Below are positions 47,509 through 58,810 of a stretch of 64,000 nucleotides of DNA, one piece after another. The stretch's first letter is position 1. The number at the start of each line of letters is the position of its first letter. Position numbers and translations under genes: made by a program. The stretch comes from Davidsoniella eucalypti. Taxonomy: Eukaryota > Ascomycota > Sordariomycetes > Microascales > Ceratocystidaceae. The notes beneath the pieces are model-generated. The model saw only the letters and a program-made list of their open reading frames with translations, was not told where the DNA came from and did not search any database. The stretch covers positions 124,001-188,000 of the forward strand of contig RMBW01000056.1 in NCBI GenBank assembly GCA_004009845.1, written 5' to 3'.

Positions 47509-47580
47509 TTAGTTCATCACGCTAGCGATCTTCTTGACTAGGGCAAGAAGACGGCGGGTCAGCTTACGGTCGGCTAGTCA
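47509..47580 (-). other. Candidate UGA-CUA stop-codon readthrough extension of the Nudix gene
   Basis: The Nudix frame stops at TGA (47578-47580), followed directly by CTA. The same frame then stays open for 22 codons (47512-47577) to a TAA at 47509-47511. The extension begins LADRKLTRRLLALV, ends KKIASVMN, forms an amphipathic basic helix on paper, and 15 of its 22 codons end in G or C. UGA CUA is the known high-readthrough context in fungi and animals. The C-terminal tripeptide VMN is not a peroxisomal PTS1. Confidence 0.5.
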
Positions 47581-48297
47581 ATGCAGCTTTGTTTTGTCGT
47601 CTCTCCCAGAAGCCTGAGAGACACGATTCTTAGTGCAGACCATCTCGCTGGCCTCTCTGCGGATCTTGAATACCTGAGTCAACATGTCCTTCATGCAACG
47701 TCCGGCGATAGGGATCTCGAAGCCGTCCTCCATGTGCTCGTTGAGCATCTCCTCCTCGGTCACCCACTTGTAGTTCTGGTGCTCATTGGGGTCTAGGGTC
47801 ACGATAGTGCCAGGCTCGACATCGGCGAACTGGAAGGCCAGAGCACACATGATCTTGGTGTTGGAGCGGTTGGTGAAGTACGAAGCCACACTCTCGAAAG
47901 CCCAGGCACGCTTTTGAGGGTTAGGGAACAGGCGCTCAGCAAGCTCTGGCAGCGCCGCGTTGGCACCCTCAGCGTGGACGGGAATGACACGCACAATCTT
48001 AGTGCCGACTAGACCGGCCTCCTCCCATAGCTCACGGGCACCTGCATATAGGATAGAGGAGTCTTCGGGGTCAACACCACCGCCAGGAGACTCCCAGGTG
48101 CCAGGCTGTGAGTCGTGGGACGCACGCTGAATCAGTAGCATACGGTCATTGGTGTCGAAGACGACGGCGGCCGAAGCAACGGCAGACAGGTTGTCTAGTT
48201 GGTTGTCCTTGATGAAGTCTGCTGACGTCTTGTTGAAGCCGGCTAGTTGTGAGGGGAATCTGACGGGAGCGTCAGGGCGAGGCATGAGAGGCGCCAT
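47578..48297 (-). CDS. Nudix hydrolase
   Basis: Intronless, 239 residues from the ATG at 48297 (MAPLMPRPDAPVRF). Upstream the frame continues without ATG into a TA/TG-rich leader. The Nudix domain starts near residue 37 (SAVASAAVVFDTNDRMLLIQRA). Its Nudix box spans residues 72-96: GGGVDPED, eight further residues, then RELWEEAGL. The metal-binding REXXEE is intact, and the spacing before it is two residues longer than the textbook box, as in many fungal relatives. These enzymes cleave nucleoside diphosphates linked to another group (for example NADH, CoA, ADP-ribose or damaged nucleotides) in a Mg-dependent way. The exact substrate cannot be told. The C-terminus is basic and hydrophilic, and the stop codon context (UGA CUA) suggests a second, 22-residue longer isoform. 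Confidence 0.92.
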   Translation of the reverse strand: MAPLMPRPDAPVRFPSQLAGFNKTSADFIKDNQLDNLSAVASAAVVFDTNDRMLLIQRASHDSQPGTWESPGGGVDPEDSSILYAGARELWEEAGLVGTKIVRVIPVHAEGANAALPELAERLFPNPQKRAWAFESVASYFTNRSNTKIMCALAFQFADVEPGTIVTLDPNEHQNYKWVTEEEMLNEHMEDGFEIPIAGRCMKDMLTQVFKIRREASEMVCTKNRVSQASGRDDKTKLH

Positions 48298-51211
48298 TGT
48301 AGATGTGTATGTGTGTGTATATGTGGTGGTGGATATAGATAGTTCAAAGACTAGTAAGAACAGAGACAAACGAAGACGGCCGTCAAGAGATTAGATTAGG
48401 CAGTACTCGTAAGTAGAAACAGGAAGGGATGGCCAAGTAGAGTAGAGAAAGATGGTAGATACTGGATAGACGAGGTCGAGATTAAGAAGTAAGTCGATAG
48501 AGGGCAGAGGTCAAGATATATAGAGATATAGAAATAGATAGAAGTGGATGAGGGTAGTAACCGAACGGATGATCGGACAAGAGGAGGGTGGACGGCGATG
48601 CTTATATACAATCTTGCTTGGGTAGGATTGCCTTGGATTCGCAGCACAGTTCTTGGCCCAGTTCCAGCAATACGGGCAGGCTCAGAGCAGGGACAACGAT
48701 GGGGGGGGGAGGGAGTAAGAAACAGCGCAACAGCCACTGCGTAGTCTGTGTGTGGCAGTGAGAAAACCGAGAAAATAAAAGAGCAGAATAAGAGGATGCT
48801 GCAATAAGAACAGCACAAAAGCAAGAGATCCGGCGTAGGAAGATACAAGATAGTGTCTGGAGTATAGCTAGAGGAGTCTGGCTTTCGGGATAGAGGGGGT
48901 CTATCTAGACAGCAATGATATATACTAGAAACCATACCTTTTTACTATGCAGCAAGGCAAGTAGACAAAGAAACACAAGTAAAGGAAAAGGGTACAGGAA
49001 GGAGTGCCAGGCCCCTATGATGGCTGTACCGTTAGTGCTATCAGAACAACAGTTGCCACAAGACTCTCAGTCTGTGTTCTTTGTAGCAATAGCAAATATA
49101 ACTAGAGGTTGTCGTTGCGTGCTTGCGCTTTCATGCATGTCTCTAGTCGAATCGTACACTTAACTTGCAGGGACATGGGAAAAATATACAATGATAAAAA
49201 AGAAAAAAGGTAAATTCTGCTAATTTACAATAGATCAAATCTTCTATTTAACATGGAGGGCGTGGTTGCATCTTGATCTAGTAGTCTGACGAACGCTACT
49301 AACACTCTCAGGAAAACAAACATCCTTGTCTGTGACTCTGGCTTTTATTTCTTTTATATGTTTATTCTCCTATTTATCTATTTTTCTTATTCTTGCTCCT
49401 TGTGATATCACTTGAGCTCTTGCTGGCCTGGATCAACTGCACAAAAAGCAATATATGTTTCTTAAGCTTACAACTAGCGATATGATATCTAGCTGTCCGG
49501 ATGTCTGTATGCATGTCTGTCCCACATATATTTCGCTGTCTTATCCAATTCTAATGGGTGCATACCACCACTCTTAACATCGCTTGCTAACAGCGACGAT
49601 CGTGGATCCAAGAATATAATTAACGGAAAGCCTCTATAAACCCACACAGCCTAATCATTAGGATTGAGTAGGAGACTCGGAGCTTCTCGCCGGAACGGCA
49701 AGAATGGGACATACGAAGGAAGCAGGCTTCTCTTCCACAACTTGGCTGCTGCTTCTTCTCGCTAAAGGCCATGAGTAGAGAACACACCAGAGAACACCAG
49801 AGTTCAGGATATGTACAAGCGGAGAACCAATAAAGTAGCTTATGGTATTCCTGCCTCCCTTTCTTCTCTCTCCCCTTAGCGCCAAACAACGTCATCGTAA
49901 ATAGTAAGTTCGTAGCTATCATTACTAGTGACAATACAGCCGTGGCGGGTAATGGCAGATCACAAAGCCAAGTCAGTCCATATTAAGCTAGATGCAAGTA
50001 CATGCACCAACCAGGCAGTCATGACTATAGATCCTCAGTCTATCAAAAAGAGCACCAAGTATCAAAGCCAAAACGGAAACGGAAAAAAGAAACTCTCCGG
50101 CCAGTGGGTATGCAAGACGGTGTAATAACATGTACTATGTACATGTGTATGCAGATATGTATGTAGGGAGTGCTTGAGCACATCGGAGTATTATTGTAGG
50201 AAGTGTGAGGTTGGGCACCACGCAAACACACCAAAATAATGTAAACACAAACGGTATTAAGATAGCGAGAGGCAAAGAAGGGGGGTTAGTAGGATATCCA
50301 GCTCCTAGACGCGGCACGAGAATAAGAGAGGAACCATGAACCAACGAACCATCAATCGAGACTGACGATCAAGGCAACGGTAGGGAAGAAGCAAAATACA
50401 GAATATTAAATCAAAAATAAAAGGTAACGGCTACTGTAGTTGGAACTGCTACAAACGACAAGTTGAAAGATCTCTACGCCGACATGCAACCAACTATCGA
50501 GAGTTGGTGATCTTCCTTCATGGAAAATATGTATCCTGGATGGTTTGTACGATATCGAAGTTCCAGTAGGAATCATCTTTCTAGGTTTACGGTTTCCTGC
50601 CCGCTTGGTTGCTCGTTGAATAGGCGAGAAACGAGGATAGGAGGGAGGAAGAAAAAAAAAGAACCAGGCCTGGTCAAAGGCAAGATAGGGCCAAAGAACA
50701 CGATCGACTATGTTTATTTCTTGGGCGAGGTTTGGCTAGGTATGAAAGCGAAGAAGCGGTGGACACATTGCCGGGACGTTGGATGTCTTCTCTAATTTGA
50801 TAGTAGGATATTATCGTTAATATTTGGTAGTTGGTTTGTTGGTTCTGGAGCCAAAATTCAGAGATTGTCGGTTTGGCGGCAAATTCCCGGACTTCTAAAT
50901 CAAAAGGACAAAAATAACAAATAATAATCTCTCCTTCGACCGAGCCGGCGTCGGTTAATTGAGGATGGATATGGATAGCTAAAATAGCGGTGGTTCAGAG
51001 TGTTGGCGGCCAAATGTCATATAAACCGTTTTAGTAGATATCCACATATGGCCTTCTTGGTGCTGATGATATTTAGTATTTAGTGGATATTATTAAAGCA
51101 GCAAATCAGAAACAAGACGGTGCCAAATCAAACATAAAGTGGCTTATGTGACTCGTCAAAGAAAGTACTTTTTCCACTGACATCTAACATTTATCACTAC
51201 AAGGCTAATTA

Positions 51212-51265
51212 ACTCTGGAGTTTTTTTTTTTTTTTAATTCATTTATCTTATGGTACTCTGGAGTT
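51212..51265 (-). mobile_element. Tiny retroposon-like insertion, copy 3, with 11-bp target-site duplication
   Basis: A 32-bp insert (51223-51254) lies between perfect repeats ACTCTGGAGTT at 51212-51222 and 51255-51265. The insert is a T13 tract, then AATTCATTTATCTTATGGT. It matches the 3' end of copies 1 and 2 but stops earlier, as a 5'-truncated retroposed copy would. Confidence 0.8.
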
Positions 51266-51652
51266 ATGTAAGTAGTCTTGCTCGAAAGCACAAAGAAAGT
51301 ACTAGCGGCCTGCCGTGAATAAGAACCATCCAGATTAGCTGGTTGGTCCCAAAGAGGTCCGTCCACTTGGGTTCAGACTGTCTCTCTTGCTTAGTATTTA
51401 TTGGCTATAAGCAGAAGGCCTATCAGAGGATTCCAGGGTAATCAAAATAAAACACGCATTTGATCATTCTTTTTTATGTCTCTAGTTTGACTTAAACTTA
51501 GATAAACGAAGTAATATGCTTACTTTTTTTCATGTACAAGCCTCGAAAATCGTAAAATCTCGATAGCATCGTCTAGATCCCATCACCGTGTTTATCTACC
51601 ATGTTTATTAGTTTATTTTATTCTTGTATTTTAAAGAAAGGAAAAAGCATGT

Positions 51653-51668
51653 ACATACATACATACAT
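51653..51668. repeat. (ACAT)4 microsatellite
   Basis: Four perfect ACAT units in the desert downstream of copy 3 of the tiny retroposon. Confidence 0.85.
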
Positions 51669-54600
51669 AGTCATAGAAGATCATGGGTATACCCTAGAAA
51701 AAAAAAACCCCCCAGTAAACCCACAAGGTCTGCTGTGAAGAACCAAGGTTACTAAACAATCATGAATGCCTATAACTCAAGGAAAAGGGTAAGAAGAGCT
51801 GCTTAATGCTATTGCTACAAAAATCGCAGGCCATGCTCTTCTTGTTTCCCACTATATTCTTCGATATTACTCTAGCTAGAGGAACATGGACGCTAATATA
51901 TAGTTAGTATGTTTATCTCGCATGTTGAATAAAAGAACAGAAGAGAGCACTGTCCATCACTCCCAAATCCAAACAAAGAATATCAAAACTTACAGACTCC
52001 ACCCAAGACTAAGATCAAGGGAGACGTTGCGTGTGGCATGTTTTACGACTTTCATGTCTCGCCCGGTAAAATATATGCTACAGGTGAGTATTTATCCCAC
52101 CATGTCTCATTATTTCGTACGGCTTTAGGTAAGATAACGTCGTCTCACAGGCTAATGACACTTTCTATCCCTTGAGCTCTATATGTCCAGAAACAGCCGG
52201 GAGATCGGAGCTTGACCGATGACATGGGCGCCATCTTGCTTGCTTACTCATAATATAAGCTTTGTCTTTCAGTGTCAGGACAGTTCGAAGTTCATATTGG
52301 CCTCATTTTATTTTAATAGCATGGAGGTTTTCCATTAGAAAAGGAGTCTTTATGTAAATGTGTATACTTGTATACATGCACTACTTGATGGTCCAACGAA
52401 TACAAAGTCAAACCCGTTGTCATTATTACATACCATCTATGCATCTAATATATAGTTTTATCAAGTTATTGTACCTTTCTTCCTGTATCCTGTATTTGGG
52501 CCAATTTCCCGTATAAGGGTTTACATTGTATAATCTCTGAGTTTTGACCCTTGATTTTCTTTGTTTTAGCACCAAGCCAACATAATCACAGCGGCGCAAG
52601 TCTTTTTTTTTATTTATTTTTTTAGAACCAACAAAGAGAGACATACATGTATTTATGTACAGTATTTTGAGCCGAGATAGCAGAACCAACATTGCCGATC
52701 TCAAGATTATGCACAATTACTCGACCAGACTGGCAAAAGGACAGAAAAAACGGCCACCCCCATTGTTCATCGTACTTCCCTAAATGTAATAGCAGCAGCC
52801 ACATGGCCAACCGCTCTTACATATACATTACATATATATTCCGCTTGTTTCTTTCGATACCTAACTTGAAGGATGGTATAGTATTCTTAACAGGTACAGT
52901 CTTCCCCAAGCGAGGCAAAAAAAGAGCTTCTCTAGCTAAAAAACAAAAAGAAAGTCACTGATGCTGCTTACGTGGTCCGAGGCTCGGCCGTGTGACATCC
53001 AGAGCGCTGTCCATATCGTAGGTCTTACTGGCAGATGAAGTTCGAGTTAGTTGGCTCAGAAATAGACCATTATTATGTGATTGTGATGCAGCTTTAGCGT
53101 CTGAAAATACCGAGTATTAGTGCCTGTAGTAACTAAAGTCTGTAATTCCGTGATATCATTTCCACCTGGTTGGTAGAGAAGCACGCCTTTCTGTCTCACA
53201 TCGTCTCGATATTGTTGGCTCTAAAATCAAATAACCGAGCTCAAGACTGCGGCTTGAAGTTCCTGGCTACTATCATGATTACGACAAAGACCCAGTGATT
53301 GACATATTGTTGTGCAATTCTTTTATGACACTAACCTGCCCTAAGTCCAAAGTGCATCTCCCTTAAGTGTGATGCCTATAGAGGAGGGCTTATTGGCCAA
53401 TTCTACGAAAATATAGTTAGTCAGCTTGCTAGTATCAATCTGTTAGCTAGTTGCTCTCCCCATTAGCTGTGATACGTCGGCTCCTAGAAGGGCTTACAAA
53501 GCTTCGATCTTGTAGCAACCGAAAACTCCACTAGAATCCCTACCAGTATCTGTTGGTGGCATTAGCGCTGGCGTCGTCTTTCTTTGTTTTGTTGCCGCTT
53601 GGTTTGCCGTGAGCTATGCCTATATTATAGCATGATATTGCATATCTCAGCGCGTAGATATGGCCACACGGATTTAGCCATTCACCCCTCGAATCAGTCC
53701 TCGAAAGCAAGACAAAAGAAGAAAAAAACACAAATCGTAAAGGCTGCATGTGAAAGTGAGATCAAGAGTTCTTCTTCTTGCAATCTTTGTCTTTGATCCT
53801 CCCTCTCCTCTAGCCCTGCGCATACATCGAGGTTTATGACGGCACAAAAGATTACCAACGTATTACATATGTTAGTCCCAAATCCACATACATGGCACTA
53901 CTCCATCGATTCTCTTGGCGGCCCTTCGTCTTCTCTTTTCTCCCTGGACGAGCAAAAAAGAAACGGAACAAAAGTGTTCGTGTACACATAGGAAGTGACG
54001 CTTACACCGGAAAGCTCGTCCCAGACTAGCCTCGTCGTCAAAACAGTCTTCCTTCCACGTTGTGATATTATGATATCGCGTTGTTACCCTCCACTCTGTC
54101 TTTTTTTCTCTTACCACCAACATATCGTAGCAATATTGCACTCGAGTACGTTTGCGTGCATACATATGGATGTACTGTACGCCTACATGTAAGAACAACT
54201 GTAATAGCGCAGAAATCAGACGGTCAGTAGCAATCTCACTCGCAGACTGTGTTTCGTGCATCGATAAGTATTTTCCCCTCTCTCATGTTCCGTCCTTTGG
54301 CTCCTTTGCCTAGACATTCTGTCGGGCAAGACAGAAACTGATCGACAATGCGCAATCATCGTAACGTTATATTTTCGTTTCGTCTTTTCCGGCCATGGTC
54401 CGTCTCTCTTTTCGGCGGCTAACGACTCATAAGACTGGTCTCAGGGTTCCCAGTCTAGACTGGCTTAAGTGATTGATCATTTATACAGAAGACAAAAACA
54501 CTACCGCTAAATCTATATCGCGTTACCCTATAGCTTGTTCCGGATTCTTGATAGAAAGTCTCCCAATCCCACTTAAAAAAGCTTATACACTTGACATTAT

Positions 54601-54768
54601 TGTCGTTTTCACTTCACATTCCCGACATTCCAAATAATTTGAAATACTCACTTCCTTCTCTTCTACTTAGTGCGAAGGAGAGAAATACGGAAGAAAAAAA
54701 AGTATCCGCGTGTACTAATCCGGACTTCTTCCAACTGTGAAAAGTACTGCTCATGTCAAGCGGTGAAG

Positions 54769-54798
54769 TATGTAAGTATGTAAATATGTAAATATGTA
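54769..54798. repeat. (TATGTAAR)n short tandem repeat
   Basis: Imperfect 8-base units TATGTAAG/TATGTAAA repeated about four times. Confidence 0.75.
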
Positions 54799-57700
54799 TG
54801 CACGTATATAACCCCCATTTTTATTCTATAGTCCATCACTAGGAATATTCCGCCATCAGATCATGGCTATTCTTGATCGTGAACTTTCACTAGTAGCAAA
54901 TAAGTAGGAAAAGGAAAGAAATGATTCCTGGTAACGACTAGTGCCAAGGAAACAAAAATCTCCGTTCATGGCTATTCCTCTGTTAAGACTGTAAACCATC
55001 TAGACTATTGGAGGGGTGACTATTAGAGAATTCAAAAAAACAAGCAGGAGCAATGCATCGGGAAGCTATTCGCAGGAAGAGTATGAAAAGAAAAAAAGGA
55101 AGCCTGTCATGAGGGTGTACTGTATTAGCCACTAGAGAATGACAAAGGACTATTTCTAATGGTATTTGAGTATATAGAAGGAAGTAGATGGTCTTATAAT
55201 ATAGTTGAATGAGCCTTGATCTATACATGTATCATCCAATAACAGCATGTTCCAAACATTGTTTCATGTCTTGACGAGATGATCCCTGTCTAGTGCTTCT
55301 TTTTTGTCGTCATTTTGATCACGAGTAGTTATTTGTATTGGCATCTCGATAGAATCTTGCTTGTAAGATGATTCCAACGTGCATACAATAGTTTCTCAAG
55401 GCTCGCGAAATCAAAAGGAAGAAAAGAAAGTATCCAATGGGGGTCAACGTGATGATGGTCTTCATATCACAGGGCCTCATTTTTCCCCTCTCTGCACAAA
55501 ATTGCTACATGGACATGAAGGAGGAATGCTTATAGTTCAGCTAGTTTGGTATAAGAGCTGAGATATAGTGGTCCAGGTTATCAACTTAAGAACAGCTGAT
55601 TTTCAAGCCTAGCCTTGACTTGACTCGAGCATTCAATGGTTGCATTATCTATTATAGCCAAAACCTCTCTTGGTTCATACTATAAGAATTACGCTTTCTA
55701 GGCATCTTTGGTTTAGGTTTGAGTTATCGGGGTTTGCCGTTTTTTGGCACGTTTGAAGATGTCTTAGCGATTCTGTTACAGACATATCCGAGTTGACGGT
55801 AGAGTGTATACTGTCTAGGGTTATGCAACCCTACCAGCCAATTTCTTCTAGACAAGTCGAAGATATCCCTAGCGTGAGACAATTAACTACCAATAGTTTT
55901 CTTTTGACGGCAATCACACCTTAAACGGTCTTGTCTCATGACGGTAAAACGATTTTATATCTTGCTTCAGCCTTTCAGGCGGGGAGATTTTCTTTCTTCT
56001 ACAACCCCCTCTCTTCAGCTCCATATACTAAAGTAATCGAGAGAAAATATTGACCATGAGAATGCATCGTAGCCGAGGTCTCCGGCAAGGGACTACGACG
56101 TCTTTGGCTAAAATCGGCGGTCTTTTGTAGCCATTCCTTAGTCTTATGTCCTGAGAATGCTCGGAAGGGAAAAGAAAAAAAGAAAAAAAGAAAAAGTTTC
56201 CAATCCTTGGTGATGATCGCCCGAGGATTGCATCGGACTACTTAGTTGAGTGCGTGACAAGTCATCGCCGAGCTTGTGTTTGCGATTATCTGTAGCCAGG
56301 TCAGGACAAGTAGTCGCTATAAGCTGTGATCCTTTAGTTTAGTCGGCCAATGAATAGTGGCTCCAGTACTTAAGCTCGATGGGAGACAGTGAGATGAAGA
56401 ATAGCAAGGCTGGGATATCCTTTCATCTGCCTGTTGTCATTTCTGCCGGGGGGCGCGTCCTATAGGGCACCTCTCCTCTCTTGTCGACAGCTTTCTATCT
56501 CTTCTCCTCTCTTGTTCCCTTTCCCCCCGTAGCTAACACTTCCCACTGAACATGTAAAATAAGGTGAAGCCCTGTTTTCTAACTGTACATGTACATTGCT
56601 GTTGTTTTGTTTTATTTTGTTTAGACCAAGGAAAATACAAAGAATAAGTGATACTCCCATTTGATATCAAGAGCACTAGTGATAACCAAAAGAAGAAATA
56701 ACTTGCCCACTTTTTCGTTCCCCTCTTCGTCTTTTTTTATTTTTTTCATTATCTTTTGCGTCATCCTATATTGCTTTATTAGCGTACTTCTTCCTAATGA
56801 TGTGTCGGTTAGGCTTAAAACTTCTTCTTTGGGCCAAAGCCTGACTGAGATTGGCTTAGTTTGGTAGAATGAAGAAGCGGGAAGATTACATGTGACTATG
56901 ATTCGGAAGCGGATTGGAATATTATATCAGTTCTATTAGTATAACTTTGCTGGACCTAGCACGGCATGTACTGATACTGATAGACCATGTCGATATTTTT
57001 TGTCCTACAAGAGTAATAAAAAGGCATAGAAAAAGGCCCCTCCCTCTGAACGTTCCCTGTCCTATGGTAGACGAGAGACATCAGGCTCTTTATCGGGGGG
57101 ATGGGACCGTTTCTCTGGGTTTGGGTCGAGATGACAAGGGAGAGAAAAAAGGGATAATATGCCTCTCTCTGAATATCTGTAAGCAATGAAGAACAATGTG
57201 TTGGTTTCCGATCACTCGGCAGGCAAAACCCACAAATCATCTATTTGGGTTCGACAGATCTTTGTTTATATATAGTACCACCAATATGTTAGTCAGTAAA
57301 AACAGGACCAGTAGCATTCAACGACAGGACTAGAACTACCCTAAAAACGCCACAGCATGTAAAAGACGGCATAAGACCCAACGGGATCTAGCCGTGCTCG
57401 CATCTTGGATTCGAGCCCGTCCTTACGGAGTCCTTCCCGCCTGTCTAGGACGTGGCTGATAGTTATAGTAATTAGAGCCTCTATTTTAGTATACTTTTCT
57501 TCTGAATTAAGAGGAAGGAATGTTGAATGTGGAAGCGTGGCGTTTTTTTTCTTCTCTCACTACGGAGCTAGTTAATTAAAGAATATAATAAAAAAGTGGC
57601 TTGATTTAGTTAGCGTTCATATAAACGAACACAAGCCGATCTACTAAGACAGATATTAAATAGCAAAGGAAAACCGGCAGTTCTTGACCTGTACGGACGA

Positions 57701-58792
57701 TAGAAGCTTAGTAATTTCTAGCTAGTAGCCCTGTAGCTATCTACTTCCTCGATATTGGCAACAGCGTTCTATAAGAGACATGATCATATATGCCTTCTGC
57801 ATGTATAAAGTGTATAAAGTATGTCTCGATCAACTGTAGTGATACCTCTTGACTAATAATTTAAAAGAAGACACTCGTCGGTTGTGTTGTTTGGTATACG
57901 ACGCCTTACATGATATAAAAAACATGGAAGATATAATATTGGTATAAAAGTTATGACAATGACATCTGACTTACACAACTTACCAAAGTAATATCCCGCT
58001 GGACTAATACGATCAATCTTAAGGACTGAAACTTGAGGCAAACAGGGGGGTAGCTCCTAAAAGTGCTGATAGTTGTATAACACCAACCAAACACTAGCAC
58101 TGGTAAATCATCTATTTCCTATCCAAAGCAGCGGTAAATAACAGGCGTCAAATAGGCCGTTAGACACAAACGCCACAAAAGACTATCCATTTAGTCGGTG
58201 CTGAATCGTGAAATAAACGGAGAGGCGTTGGTAGGTGCTTTTTTGTCACTTGCTTTTTCACGATGTGGAAGCTGCCTTTCCCCCTTCTCTTTTGATTTCA
58301 GTAACTGGGACTTGGGCCATTGCCTTGCGTAATGTCCTTTGCTCTCTCAAGGTGCCCCTACACATGACGCCTTGCTTTTTTGTTAATTTTTTTTTTATAT
58401 CTTCCGAGTGTTAGAGCATTGTTTGTCCTTTTGCCAATTACTCGGGTCGAATAAGCTCCCCGGGTAGACTTAGCCACAGATCTTCATAGCTTTGCTTTCA
58501 TTTACAATCAAGCATATACACATGCATTCATTATACTCTAGTATCGACTCGTTCGGTATTATCATGGAGCCGAGCCATATCCTGGCCTGGGCTTACCGGC
58601 TCATAGCGATTCTTCAAGGCGTAGACTTGTTCGTTTGTTTTTACTTTCTGCTCTCTTGCTATTGCGGCAGTGAAGGTAGAAGTGAGCAAGGAAGGCTTGC
58701 TTTGTTGCCTGTTCATGACTTGGTCCATGCTCGTCCTGTTTTGGACCTTGAGTATTACTCTTTTTGGGTTGGTAGATACACACCCAGTGAAT

Positions 58793-58810
58793 TATATATA
58801 TATATATATA
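58793..58810. repeat. (TA)9 microsatellite
   Basis: Perfect TA dinucleotide run in the gene desert. Confidence 0.9.

Noticed and set aside
48396..48935. 179-codon minus-strand frame just upstream of the Nudix gene
   Set aside because: It is the translation of a pyrimidine-rich leader/promoter (Leu/Ser/Tyr/Pro-rich), with no domain. A short uORF role cannot be excluded but is not supported.
57361..57450. tRNA-like stretch with GGATTCGAGCCCGTCC
   Set aside because: No acceptor stem or anticodon arm could be paired around the B-box-like sequence.
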